Shown here one piece after another: positions 53,261 through 61,676 of a stretch of 64,000 nucleotides of DNA (positions are counted from its first letter, which is position 1; every line of letters starts with the position of its first letter). Position numbers and translations under genes: made by a program. The notes beneath the pieces were generated by a model. It was not told the DNA's origin. It saw only the letters and a list, made by a program, of their open reading frames with translations, and did not search any database. Source of the DNA: an uncultured Collinsella sp. (GTDB taxonomy: Bacteria > Actinomycetota > Coriobacteriia > Coriobacteriales > Coriobacteriaceae); NCBI GenBank assembly GCA_900541885.1, contig UQKW01000003.1, positions 62,001 to 126,000 of the forward strand, in the 5' to 3' direction.

Positions 53261-54601
53261 ATGCTTACTACCAAGGAAGCCGCCGAGCTGCTCGGCATCA
53301 CTCCGCGCAGGGTGCAGGAGCTCATAAAAAACGGAGCACTTGATGCCCGCAAGGCTTCTGGTGTATGGCTCATCGACAAAGACAGCGTCGACACGCGACT
53401 CCGCTCCGTGACCAAAACGGGGGGACGTCCCCGCCGCGGCCACGGTAAGAGCGAGATCGCGTTCACCCTCATGAATCGCACGCACGAGGTCGCTCAGCTG
53501 GTCTACAGCACATCGCGAAAAGACTTTACCCACATCGGTGCCGACATCGATTACGCCCACGCCCCTATTGGAGTATTTGGCCCTAATAGCCCCATATCGC
53601 TCGACTCCTTCCGCATCTGGTGGCGCGGCCGCGGTATCCCGCTCGCACGCATTGGGCTTGCCTCCCTGCTTGCAAAAGCCGCAGTCGATGTTCCCGATGA
53701 ACTCGTACAGCGAAATCTTGGCCTCTCCTTATCCGACCAGTATTGGATTAGGCCCCAAGACTCCGGCCTCGCGTGGGAAGATATCAATTTCTTCAATAAT
53801 GCCTTTGATGACGTCTCGCTAACTATTGCACCCTTCGCCCCAGAGGGAAAAGTGGCTGCCGCAAAGCCCGACAACACCTCGGACGGCAATCTTCAAAAGT
53901 ACTGGACATGCGAGGGCGGGCGTCGAATTCTGCATAAGGCAGGAGCGCACCTGAACCAGGAACCTTATAACGAGCTGGTGGCGACCACGCTCCACCGTCG
54001 CATCCTAAACACCTGCGATTATGTGCCTTACTCGCTCGAGGGCACGGGCACTTCCGCCCTGAGCATATGCGATGTCTTCTTAACTGATGAAGAAGAGTAT
54101 GTCCCTGCGTTCTATGTAAACCAGTACGCGAACGCAGGTGAACGGCTAACCGACTACGAGCGATACGTAGCAAACTGCGAGGAGCTCGGGGTGACAGGCG
54201 TCAAGGATGCCCTTGACCGCATGATCGTGTGCGACGGCATCATCGCCAACTACGATCGTCATTGGCGTAACTTTGGCCTTGTGCGAAACGTAAACACGCT
54301 AGCCTGCAGACCTGCCCCCATCTTCGATTCGGGCTCATCGCTCTGGTGCAACATTTCTCTTGAGGAGCTTCGGGCAGGAGAGCACAGTTTTACCAGCGCA
54401 CAATTTCATTCAAGCCCCGCCAAACAGATGTTGCTCGTCGAGGACATGGGCTGGTTTGACGGCGACAAACTCGAAGGCTTCGTTGACGAGGCAATCGAGA
54501 TTCTGTCTAAAAACGATGCTCTAACAGCGAGACTGCCTTATCTAAAAGAGGCGCTAACGTGGCGCCTCAAAAGAATGATCGACATCGCTGAATGGAGTTA
54601 G
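53261..54601 (+). CDS. HTH-HipA-like kinase fusion protein
   Basis: 446 residues. Residues 1-48 form an excisionase/MerR-type helix-turn-helix (LTTKEAAELLGITPRRVQEL). The C-terminal half has HipA-like kinase motifs: catalytic NYDRHWRNFGL (Asp332, Asn337) and metal-binding IFDSGSS (Asp356). HipA kinases phosphorylate aminoacyl-tRNA synthetases or other targets; here the DNA-binding module is in the same chain, not in a separate HipB. The ATG at 53261 replaces an upstream ATG that lies in operator 2. No HipB-like gene is adjacent. Target unknown. Confidence 0.75.
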   Translation: MLTTKEAAELLGITPRRVQELIKNGALDARKASGVWLIDKDSVDTRLRSVTKTGGRPRRGHGKSEIAFTLMNRTHEVAQLVYSTSRKDFTHIGADIDYAHAPIGVFGPNSPISLDSFRIWWRGRGIPLARIGLASLLAKAAVDVPDELVQRNLGLSLSDQYWIRPQDSGLAWEDINFFNNAFDDVSLTIAPFAPEGKVAAAKPDNTSDGNLQKYWTCEGGRRILHKAGAHLNQEPYNELVATTLHRRILNTCDYVPYSLEGTGTSALSICDVFLTDEEEYVPAFYVNQYANAGERLTDYERYVANCEELGVTGVKDALDRMIVCDGIIANYDRHWRNFGLVRNVNTLACRPAPIFDSGSSLWCNISLEELRAGEHSFTSAQFHSSPAKQMLLVEDMGWFDGDKLEGFVDEAIEILSKNDALTARLPYLKEALTWRLKRMIDIAEWS

Positions 54602-54628
54602 CGAGACAGCATCGCCCCGCCAACTCCC

Positions 54629-55306
54629 CTACCTCCCGCGGAGGGCCTTGAGCTTTGCCAGCGCCTCGGGGCTCAGGCGACTGCCCAGAGTCATCTTGAT
54701 CTGCGGGGCCTCTTCGGCCTCGTGAACGTCGTTATCGATCTGTTTGATCTCGTCCACCAGCATACGGCTCGAGATGCGCGTAACGCCCTTGCCCATGACG
54801 ACGGCCTGGATCGTGCCGTCGCTCGATACCACGGAGCACGCGCGACCTTCCTCGCGTGCCTCGATGCAGAGCTTCTGCACCACGGTATCGGCAGAGACGC
54901 CCGTCGGCGAAAACTCGATGCGCACGCCGCGGGCCGGCAGGTTGGGGCGCTCGCTGGAGATATTGCCCGCGCCGTCGAACACGATCACGGCCTCGTAGCG
55001 GCCCTGGGCAAACGCGGCGACGTCGTTGATGAGTGCAGTTCGCGCCATATCGTGGACGTCGCTGGAATACGGATCGTCGGAATGGTCGTAGACGAGCTTT
55101 TCGTAGCGCGGCGTGCAGTGAATCACGTTGTAACCGTCGACCACCAGCAGCTCGGGCTTATTGGAGTGCACCGTCGAGACCGGATCGGCGATGGCCTGCG
55201 CAAACGCATTGCCGCCCACGCCATAGGTCGCGGCCGAAACAATCGGCTTGGCCGAGCCCTCGCCAAAGCGCTTGGCCTTGGACTTGGCGCGGTTCTTCTT
55301 GGACAT
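54629..55306 (-). CDS. NYN-domain ribonuclease, YacP/Rae1 family
   Basis: 225 residues. PIN/NYN fold with conserved acidic residues in VVDGYNVIH, VFDGAGN and SSDGTIQ. In B. subtilis the homologue Rae1 cuts mRNA in the ribosomal A site, and there too it follows rlmB. A basic N-terminus (MSKKNRAKSKAKRFGEG) may bind RNA. Starts 3 nt after rlmB. Confidence 0.88.
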   Translation of the reverse strand: MSKKNRAKSKAKRFGEGSAKPIVSAATYGVGGNAFAQAIADPVSTVHSNKPELLVVDGYNVIHCTPRYEKLVYDHSDDPYSSDVHDMARTALINDVAAFAQGRYEAVIVFDGAGNISSERPNLPARGVRIEFSPTGVSADTVVQKLCIEAREEGRACSVVSSDGTIQAVVMGKGVTRISSRMLVDEIKQIDNDVHEAEEAPQIKMTLGSRLSPEALAKLKALRGR

Positions 55307-55309
55307 GCG

Positions 55310-56224
55310 CTACTCCTCCCCCATGAGCTCGCCGGCATTGCGGCGCAGCCACTCAAAGCACAGCGCGGTGGTCGCCTGGGCCACGTTGAGACTCTCGGTC
55401 ATGCCGCGCTGGGGAAGCTTGGTCAAAAAGTCGCATTTCTCGAGCACAAGACGCGAGATGCCGTCGCCCTCGGAACCCATGACGAGCGCAACGCGGCCCT
55501 CGAAGGGGGCGTCCCAGCAACTGCCTTCGGCGTGCTCGGAGGCGCCGCCCACCCAAAAGCCGGCGGCCTTGAGGTCATCGAGCGCACGGGCGATATTGGG
55601 AACCTGCGCGATGGGCAGGTGCATGACGGCGCCGGCAGAAGTCTTGTAGCTGCCGACGGTCACACCGGCGGCGCGCTTGTTGGCAATGATGACGCCCGCC
55701 GCGCCCACGACCTCGGCGGAGCGCACGATGGCGCCAAAGTTGCCGTCGTCGGTCACATGGTCGAGCACGACGACGAGCGCCGGACCGTCGCCCGCACGGT
55801 CGAGGATATCGGCAACATCGGCATAGGGGAAATTGCCCACCTCGAGCGCAATGCCCTGGTGAGCGCCATGGCTCGACAGCGCATCGAGCTGCGCGCGCGG
55901 CACATACTTAATGCGGACGCCTGCAGCGTTGAGGTCGTCGACCAGGCGCGACAAGGCGGCATCGCGCTCCCCGCCCTCAGCGATGAGCGCGCACTTGACG
56001 GGAAAGCCGGTACGCAGCGCCTCGGCGGCAGCACGGCGACCTTCGATAAACTCGCCCTTGGGAACCTGGACGTTATCGCGGCTACGCTCGCGCTGCGGGC
56101 GAGCAGCCTGTGAGCGCTCGCGCTGGCCCTTGGGAGCGGCAGCGCGGTCGTTGCGGCGAATCGGACGCGAGCCAGAAGCAGCCTGCTTGCCTCCACGCGA
56201 TGCACGCTTGCGATTGTCGGCCAT
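55310..56224 (-). CDS. rlmB: 23S rRNA/tRNA 2'-O-methyltransferase, TrmH family
   Basis: SPOUT-class methyltransferase, probably for 23S rRNA Gm2251. 304 residues: a disordered Arg-rich N-terminus (1-52), a substrate-binding L30-like domain (GRRAAAEAL), then the knotted domain with DHVTDDGNFGAIVRSAEVVG, ALVMGSEGDGISR and LPQRGMTESLNVAQA. Between cysS and the NYN gene, as in B. subtilis. Confidence 0.92.
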   Translation of the reverse strand: MADNRKRASRGGKQAASGSRPIRRNDRAAAPKGQRERSQAARPQRERSRDNVQVPKGEFIEGRRAAAEALRTGFPVKCALIAEGGERDAALSRLVDDLNAAGVRIKYVPRAQLDALSSHGAHQGIALEVGNFPYADVADILDRAGDGPALVVVLDHVTDDGNFGAIVRSAEVVGAAGVIIANKRAAGVTVGSYKTSAGAVMHLPIAQVPNIARALDDLKAAGFWVGGASEHAEGSCWDAPFEGRVALVMGSEGDGISRLVLEKCDFLTKLPQRGMTESLNVAQATTALCFEWLRRNAGELMGEE

Positions 56225-56267
56225 AAAACGGCCTCCTTTAAATACTTTTCAAACAGGACAAAAGAAG

Positions 56268-56299
56268 CGACCGCTTAAGACGAATAGCTCAAGCGGTCG
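56268..56299 (-). terminator. Terminator-like hairpin between cysS and rlmB
   Basis: Stem CGACCGCTT / AAGCGGTCG with a 14-base loop; on the minus strand followed by CTTCTTTTG. May reduce read-through from cysS into rlmB. Confidence 0.65.
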
Positions 56300-56302
56300 G
56301 TA

Positions 56303-56404
56303 CGGGTTTTCCAAGTGCCCGAGATTGCCGTGAAAGAGGAGCGACGCGTACTTGAGTACGCGAGCGACGGTTTGAACGGCAAGGTCGGGTGCTTGGGAAA
56401 CCCG
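56303..56404. repeat. Palindromic repeat, family B, copy 2
   Basis: Outer arms CGGGTTTTCCAAG (56303-56315) / CTTGGGAAACCCG (56392-56404), inner arms TGCCG / CGGCA, and a central stem CGCGTAC / GTACGCG (56345-56362). Read on the minus strand the core TCAAACCGTCGCTCGCGTAC ... TCCTCTTTC matches copy 1 at 47584-47627 while the outer arms differ. It directly follows the cysS stop. Confidence 0.78.
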
Positions 56405-56410
56405 CGGGGA

Positions 56411-57877
56411 TTAGAGAGATTTGATACGGGTGCCGGCGGCGGTATCCTCAATGGTGAGGCCCAGGTCCTTGAGCTGGTCGCGGATGGCGTCGGCCAGATC
56501 CCAGTTCTTGGCGGCACGGGCCTCGGCGCGGGCCTCGAGAATCTTGGCAGCAGCCTCGTCCACGTCGTCGCCCGTATAGGCAACCAAACCGGCGGCAACA
56601 CCCAGCAGACCCAGCGGCAGCTCCACCTTGGGCTCGGGAAGCTCGACGCCAAACGTATCGAGCAGCTCGGCCAGCGTATCGGCGGCAGCCAGGACTGCGG
56701 CCTTGTCGGCAGCGTCACCGGCCTGCTCCAGGTACTGGTTGCACTCGGTCACAAAGCCAAAGACGGCACCCATGGCACCAGCGGTGTTAAAGTCGTCGTC
56801 CATGCACTCCTTAAAGGTGGCGCGGGTCTCGGCGGCCTTGGCGGCAAACGCCTCGGATGCTGCCTCATCGGCATCGGCCGTCGCGTGGTTCGCAGCCCAG
56901 CGCAGGTTCTCGACCGTACCGGCGATACGCGTGAGCGAGTTCTCGGCACCCTCCAGGCGCTCCCAAGAAAAGTCGAGCGGTGAGCGATAGCTCGTCTGCA
57001 GCATCAGCAAACGCAGGGCGGCAGCGGAGTGCTGCTCGAGGACCTCGGCCAGCGTAAAGAAGTTACCAAGCGACTTGGACATCTTCTCGCCGTCGACCAG
57101 CAGCATGCCCGTGTGCATCCAGGTGTTGGAGAAGCCCTGGTGCCAGGCGCAGGTGGCCTGAGCGCACTCGTTCTCGTGATGCGGGAAGGCAAGATCGGAG
57201 CCGCCGCCGTGGATGTCGATCGGAGTACCCAGGTAGCGATGCACCATGGCGGCGCACTCGGTGTGCCAACCGGGACGGCCCTCGCCCCAGGGGCTCGGCC
57301 AGCTGGGCTCGCCGGGCTTGGCGGCCTTCCACAGGGCAAAGTCGAGCGGGTCGTTCTTGTCCTCGTTCTCCTCGATGCGCGCGCCAACCATAAGGTCGTC
57401 GATGTTGCGGCCCGAGACCTGACCATAGTTGGGATCGCTGCGCACGGCAAAGTACACATCGCCGTTATCGGCTGCGTAAGCGTGGCCCTGCTCGATAAGC
57501 GTCTTGATCATGGCGATCATGGGGCCGATCTCCTTGGTGGCGCGGGGGCGCACATCGGGATCGAGCACGTTGGCGGCGCGCATGACGCCGATGAACTTGT
57601 CCGAGAACTCCGTCGCGACCTCGGCGGCAGTGCGGCCCTGCTCGTTGGCGCGCTTGATGATCTTGTCATCGACATCGGTGAGGTTCTGGGCGAACGTGAC
57701 CTCGTAGCCGCTCGCGATGAGCCAGCGACGAATCACGTCAAAGCTGATGAACGTGCGGGCATTGCCGATGTGGATGTTGTCGTAGACCGTGGGGCCGCAC
57801 ACGTACATGCGGACCTTGCCGGATTCGATGGGCTGGAACTCTTCCTTTTTATGGGTAGCGCTGTTGTAGATACGCAT
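56411..57877 (-). CDS. cysS: Cysteinyl-tRNA synthetase
   Basis: 488 residues, class I. CGPTVYDNIHIGN (28-40) holds the zinc ligand Cys28 and the HIGH-type signature; further zinc ligands lie in ECAAMVHRYLG and HHENECAQ; KMSKSLGN is the KMSKS loop. Starts 3 nt after ispF, so it belongs to the disA-ispD-ispF-cysS unit. Confidence 0.96.
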   Translation of the reverse strand: MRIYNSATHKKEEFQPIESGKVRMYVCGPTVYDNIHIGNARTFISFDVIRRWLIASGYEVTFAQNLTDVDDKIIKRANEQGRTAAEVATEFSDKFIGVMRAANVLDPDVRPRATKEIGPMIAMIKTLIEQGHAYAADNGDVYFAVRSDPNYGQVSGRNIDDLMVGARIEENEDKNDPLDFALWKAAKPGEPSWPSPWGEGRPGWHTECAAMVHRYLGTPIDIHGGGSDLAFPHHENECAQATCAWHQGFSNTWMHTGMLLVDGEKMSKSLGNFFTLAEVLEQHSAAALRLLMLQTSYRSPLDFSWERLEGAENSLTRIAGTVENLRWAANHATADADEAASEAFAAKAAETRATFKECMDDDFNTAGAMGAVFGFVTECNQYLEQAGDAADKAAVLAAADTLAELLDTFGVELPEPKVELPLGLLGVAAGLVAYTGDDVDEAAAKILEARAEARAAKNWDLADAIRDQLKDLGLTIEDTAAGTRIKSL

Positions 57878-57880
57878 TCG

Positions 57881-58375
57881 TTACTCCTTAACGGTTTTCT
57901 GTAGCAGGCAGACGGCCCAGGCGCCGATTCCCTCGCCCTGGCCTTCCCAACCGAGCTTTTCGGTCGTAGTGGCGGCGACGCCCACGTTTTCGACGTCAAC
58001 GCCCAGGGCATGGGCAAAGTTGGCACGCATGGCATCGCGGTGCGGGGTGATCTTAGGCTGCTGGCAGGCAATGGTGCAATCGGCATCGACAAACTCGAAG
58101 CCCAGCTCGCGCGCGTAGTCCATCACGCGAGCGAGCAGCACCATCGAATCGGCACCCTCATAGGCGGGGTCGGTATCGGGGAATAGCTTGCCAATGTCTC
58201 CCCCACGGCAGGCGCCCAGAATGGCGTCGGCCAAGGCGTGCGCGAGCACATCGGCATCCGAGTGGCCCAGCAGGCCGCGCTCGTAGGGAATGTCGACACC
58301 GCCGATGATACATCGACGCCCCTCCACCAGACGGTGAACGTCGTAGCCATGGCCAATGCGCAGGTTACTGAACAT
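57881..58375 (-). CDS. ispF: 2-C-methyl-D-erythritol 2,4-cyclodiphosphate synthase
   Basis: Fifth enzyme of the MEP isoprenoid pathway. 164 residues: IGHGYDVHRL and LLGHSDADVLAHALADA carry the zinc ligands; TTTEKLGWEGQGEGIGAWA closes the active site. ATG at 58375 preferred; the longer frame to 58408 lies inside ispD. Overlaps the ispD end by 11 nt. Confidence 0.95.
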   Translation of the reverse strand: MFSNLRIGHGYDVHRLVEGRRCIIGGVDIPYERGLLGHSDADVLAHALADAILGACRGGDIGKLFPDTDPAYEGADSMVLLARVMDYARELGFEFVDADCTIACQQPKITPHRDAMRANFAHALGVDVENVGVAATTTEKLGWEGQGEGIGAWAVCLLQKTVKE

Positions 58376-59093
58376 GGGGAAGGTCCTCTCCCTCGGCCAT
58401 ACGGCCAAGCAGAATCGCGGTTACGGGACGCAAGTCCTCGGGCACCGTCACCTTAAGGTTATCGCGCGGGCTCTGGACGCAGCGGACGCGCCCACCCATG
58501 CGCTCGACCAGCGACGAATCATCGGTGCCGATAAAGCCCTCGGCAATGGCTGCAGCGTGGGCGCGCTTCATAGCATCGACGCTAAAGATCTGCGGCGTCT
58601 GCGCAGCCCAATAAAGCTCACGCGGCGGCGTCTCGACGATGTTATCGCCGTCGACGATCTTGAGTGTGTCGATCGCGGGTTGACCGCACACGACACCGTC
58701 GAGCGAGCGGTCGCCCACAAGCACGTCGATCGCATGATCGATGGCCTCGGTCGTGATGAGCGGACGAGCGCCATCGTGAATGGCGACGTATTCAAAGCCC
58801 GCCGGCACCGCGTGCACGCCGGCACGGGTGGAGTCCTGGCGGGTATCGCCGGCATCGGCAAAACTGATGGGCGTGTCATAGTCAAACGGGTCGATGGCCA
58901 GGCGGCGCATCTCGGCACGGCGCTCGGCAGGGCAAACCACGACGATGTGGCCGACCTTATCGCTACGGTCAAACGCGCGGATGGACCAGCTCATAAGCGG
59001 ACGGCCCGCTACATTGACGAGCTGCTTGCCGCCGGGGTTACCAAAGCGCTGGCCGCTGCCACCGGCAACGACCACGGCGCATACGGGCGCCAT
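58365..59093 (-). CDS. ispD: 2-C-methyl-D-erythritol 4-phosphate cytidylyltransferase
   Basis: Third enzyme of the MEP pathway, forming CDP-ME. 242 residues with the CTP-binding AGGSGQRFG, IHDGARPLIT and AAQTPQIF. The residue KQLVNVAGRPL is the usual substrate loop. Start overlaps the disA stop by one base (TAATG). Confidence 0.95.
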   Translation of the reverse strand: MAPVCAVVVAGGSGQRFGNPGGKQLVNVAGRPLMSWSIRAFDRSDKVGHIVVVCPAERRAEMRRLAIDPFDYDTPISFADAGDTRQDSTRAGVHAVPAGFEYVAIHDGARPLITTEAIDHAIDVLVGDRSLDGVVCGQPAIDTLKIVDGDNIVETPPRELYWAAQTPQIFSVDAMKRAHAAAIAEGFIGTDDSSLVERMGGRVRCVQSPRDNLKVTVPEDLRPVTAILLGRMAEGEDLPHVQ

Positions 59094-60160
59094 TATGCGT
59101 TCCCCTGTTTGGTGCCCTTCATGCGGTACAGGGAGTCCGCAAGAATGGCAGGGTTGTTAACGCCAAAGTCGCCCAGGCGCTCCGGATCCTCGCTGATGTC
59201 ATCCATGAGCTCCTGCAGCGAGCCGTACTCGTCGACGATCTTCTCGGCCACGCCGTCGCGCACGACGGACACGCGCGAAAGCGTGCGCAGGCCCAGCGGC
59301 GTCATGACGGAGTCCTCGTCCAGGTCGTCATAGCCCAGAACCGCCGCCACATGCTGCGGGTCGGACAGGTCCTTAGGCGTCATGCGGCTCAGCTCGGCGC
59401 GAATCTTCTCGGCGTTTGCCTCGGAGGAATCGCTTGCGTAGTCGCGGATCATCAAGTCGTATTCGGTATCCATGCTGGAGCCCGCGAGCTGCTCGAGCTG
59501 CATCTGCACGAGCTTGCCCTGGTTACCCAGCTTGACGATGCAATCCTTAAGCTCGGTCTTTGCCTGTTGCATGATCTCGAAACTCGAGAAGATGCCGGTG
59601 ATGTCGGCGAGCGTGACGTAGTCGTCGAGCTCAAGGGCCGTCAGGCGCAGCAGGGAGCGATCGAGCGACTGACGGGTAGTCTGGAGCGTGGCGACGAGCT
59701 GGTTGACCGAGCTCATGATGGTGGTGACGGGCTGGATCTCGTAGCTCTTGCCGTGAACGTACACGTTGACGACGGCACGACGAGCCGAAACCGAGATCAC
59801 GATGGCGTCGGTGAGCACCGACATGCGAGCGGCAGTACGGTGACGCATGCCCGTCTCACTCGTGGCGAGCGAGGGATCGGGATTGAGGTGGAAGTTGGCA
59901 CGCAGGATCTGGGTGAGGTCGCCATCGATAACGATGGCACCGTCCATCTTGGAGAGCTCGAACAGGCGGTTCGAGGTAAACGAAATGTTGAGCGGGAAGC
60001 CGTCGTTACCGGCGGCGAGCACGTTTTCGGTGTCGCCGACGCAGATAAGGGCGCCCAGGTGACCGGCAATGATCATGTCGAGGGCGGTGCGGATCGGCTG
60101 ACCGGGGGCAGTCAGGCGGATGGCCTGTTCCATACGCTTTTGCAGCTCGTTCTTATCCAA
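59093..60160 (-). CDS. disA: DNA integrity scanning protein, diadenylate cyclase
   Basis: Makes cyclic di-AMP and scans DNA for branched structures. 355 residues: DAC domain with DGA (73-75) and RHR (106-108), a helical spine, and a C-terminal helix-hairpin-helix DNA-binding region (TLSRVSVVRDGVAEKIVDEY). In B. subtilis it also lies just upstream of ispD. Only diadenylate cyclase in the window. Confidence 0.95.
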   Translation of the reverse strand: MDKNELQKRMEQAIRLTAPGQPIRTALDMIIAGHLGALICVGDTENVLAAGNDGFPLNISFTSNRLFELSKMDGAIVIDGDLTQILRANFHLNPDPSLATSETGMRHRTAARMSVLTDAIVISVSARRAVVNVYVHGKSYEIQPVTTIMSSVNQLVATLQTTRQSLDRSLLRLTALELDDYVTLADITGIFSSFEIMQQAKTELKDCIVKLGNQGKLVQMQLEQLAGSSMDTEYDLMIRDYASDSSEANAEKIRAELSRMTPKDLSDPQHVAAVLGYDDLDEDSVMTPLGLRTLSRVSVVRDGVAEKIVDEYGSLQELMDDISEDPERLGDFGVNNPAILADSLYRMKGTKQGNA

Positions 60161-60323
60161 GGCATCGCTCCCATCGTATACGCTCCATAAACGTCAATAA
60201 GTTTCTCACGGTTTGCCCCTGTGACGCCCGCAAAATCCGATGCTTACAGAATGAGCGAACACAGCTGAGAGCCCCAATCCAAATGAGCTGCTTATGTGGT
60301 AGCATCGGGATTCGCATAAATGA

Positions 60324-60464
60324 GGGAGTAGTCGCGTGATCGGGTTCGCCTCCGGTGGCGCGGCAAGTCAACACACTGGCCGATGCGGCCTGGCTTGCCT
60401 TAATGAACGAGACTCGTGGCTGTGCGCGCAACGCGTACGCCACGAGTCTTTTTTGTTACTCCCC
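60324..60464 (+). promoter_or_regulatory. Manganese riboswitch (yybP-ykoY type) with terminator
   Basis: The ends GGGAGTA (60324-60330) and TACTCCC (60457-60463) pair as P1. The internal GTCAACACACTGG and the later GAACGAGAC match the conserved loops of the yybP-ykoY Mn2+ aptamer. A terminator stem GACTCGTGGC (60411-60420) / GCCACGAGTC (60439-60448) with a T run follows. Lies 44 nt before mntP, a manganese exporter, the classical target. The rest of 60161-60323 shows nothing clear. Confidence 0.85.
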
Positions 60465-60507
60465 CAAGAGGTACACGCGGGCCCGCCCGCAGAGAGGGAG
60501 CCAGACT

Positions 60508-61086
60508 ATGGGACTCGCAGAGCTCGTGTTGCTCGCCGTTGGCCTTTCGATGGACGCCTTTGCCGTATCCATCTGCAAGGGCCTTGGCATGAAGAAGATC
60601 AACCTTAAGGTCGCCGTAGTGCTCGGCCTGTTCTTTGGCGGCTTCCAGGCAGGCATGCCCGTGATCGGATGGGCGCTTGGCAGTCAATTCATGAGCATCA
60701 TCGACCCCATCGACCACTGGATCGCCTTTATCCTTTTGGCCTTCATCGGCAGCAAAATGCTGTGGGAAGCCTTTACCGAAGACGAGGATGAAGACGACGG
60801 CAAGGATGCCGAGAAGATTGAACTGGGCGAGTACCTGATCCTCGCCATCGCCACCTCAATCGACGCCCTGGCCGTGGGCATCTCGTTTGCCGCGCTCTCG
60901 GTTGACATCGTGCCCGCTGTATCGCTTATCGGCGTCACAACGTTTATCTTCTCCGTCGCCGGCGTAGCGATCGGCCACACCTTTGGCGCGCGCTACGAAA
61001 AACCCGCCACCATCGTGGGTGGCGTCGTGCTCATCCTTATCGGCCTCAAGATCCTGCTGGAACACTTGGGTTTTTTGGTGCTGTAA
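60508..61086 (+). CDS. mntP: Manganese efflux pump MntP
   Basis: Exports excess Mn2+. 192 residues, six membrane helices in two repeats with LSMDAFAVSICKGLGM and ATSIDALAVGISFA, the acidic metal-site motifs of the family, and an acidic cytoplasmic loop (EDEDEDDGKD). The ATG at 60508 with GGGAG 9 nt upstream lies after the riboswitch. Confidence 0.94.
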   Translation: MGLAELVLLAVGLSMDAFAVSICKGLGMKKINLKVAVVLGLFFGGFQAGMPVIGWALGSQFMSIIDPIDHWIAFILLAFIGSKMLWEAFTEDEDEDDGKDAEKIELGEYLILAIATSIDALAVGISFAALSVDIVPAVSLIGVTTFIFSVAGVAIGHTFGARYEKPATIVGGVVLILIGLKILLEHLGFLVL

Positions 61087-61121
61087 AACACCCTTCAAAA
61101 CTAAACGTCCGTATGAGGTCT

Positions 61122-61192
61122 CATGCAGAGTTTTGCATGGGCCTTTTCATGCAGACTTTTGCATGTCATACTAGGATGCAAAAGTCTGCACG
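61122..61192 (+). promoter_or_regulatory. Triple operator of the hipBA pair
   Basis: CATGCAGASTTTTGCATG occurs at 61122-61139 and 61148-61165 in direct orientation, and as an inverted copy at 61175-61192 (16 of 18). All lie within 90 bp of the hipB start and probably bind HipB. Confidence 0.7.
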
Positions 61193-61205
61193 TTAGGAGA
61201 TTGCC

Positions 61206-61673
61206 ATGGATACCCTTCCCATCACCACGCCGCGCCAAGCCGGCATCTACGTGCGTCAGGCGCGCGAGGCGCAGGGGATCACCCGTGCCGCCCTCGCTAA
61301 AAAAGCCGGTGTTTCGGAACGCCTGCTCGCATCGCTCGAGCTGGGAGATGCCACGGGCATTCGGCTCGACAAGCTGCTGGCAGTTTTCGGTGCTCTTGGA
61401 CTGGCGCTCGCCGCTCAAGGGGATATAGGCGAAACGAAAAATGAGCAACCAGTCGACGCCCCGCATGCTGATCAACCTTGCAGCACCTCCAAACGCCATC
61501 ACGCCCAACGTCTTCATCATCGCAACCGTCGCAGCACAACCATTCCGGCTCTTGCAGATGCCCCCTTTACATCCGCACTCTACGACGAGGTCTTCGCCGA
61601 TTTCGCCATGTCCAATCTCGGAGTCTCGATTGCCACAAACGCATCTAGCCAAGCCATGCCCGAAGGGAAATAG
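61206..61673 (+). CDS. hipB: HipB-like antitoxin, Xre-family HTH
   Basis: 155 residues. Residues 8-68 form an Xre/Cro helix-turn-helix (TRAALAKKAGVSERLLASLE). The C-terminal half is a polar, His/Arg-rich tail, longer than in E. coli HipB, with an acidic end. GGAGA precedes the ATG. It ends 3 nt before the kinase gene, so the two are coupled. Confidence 0.85.
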   Translation: MDTLPITTPRQAGIYVRQAREAQGITRAALAKKAGVSERLLASLELGDATGIRLDKLLAVFGALGLALAAQGDIGETKNEQPVDAPHADQPCSTSKRHHAQRLHHRNRRSTTIPALADAPFTSALYDEVFADFAMSNLGVSIATNASSQAMPEGK

Positions 61674-61676
61674 CCA

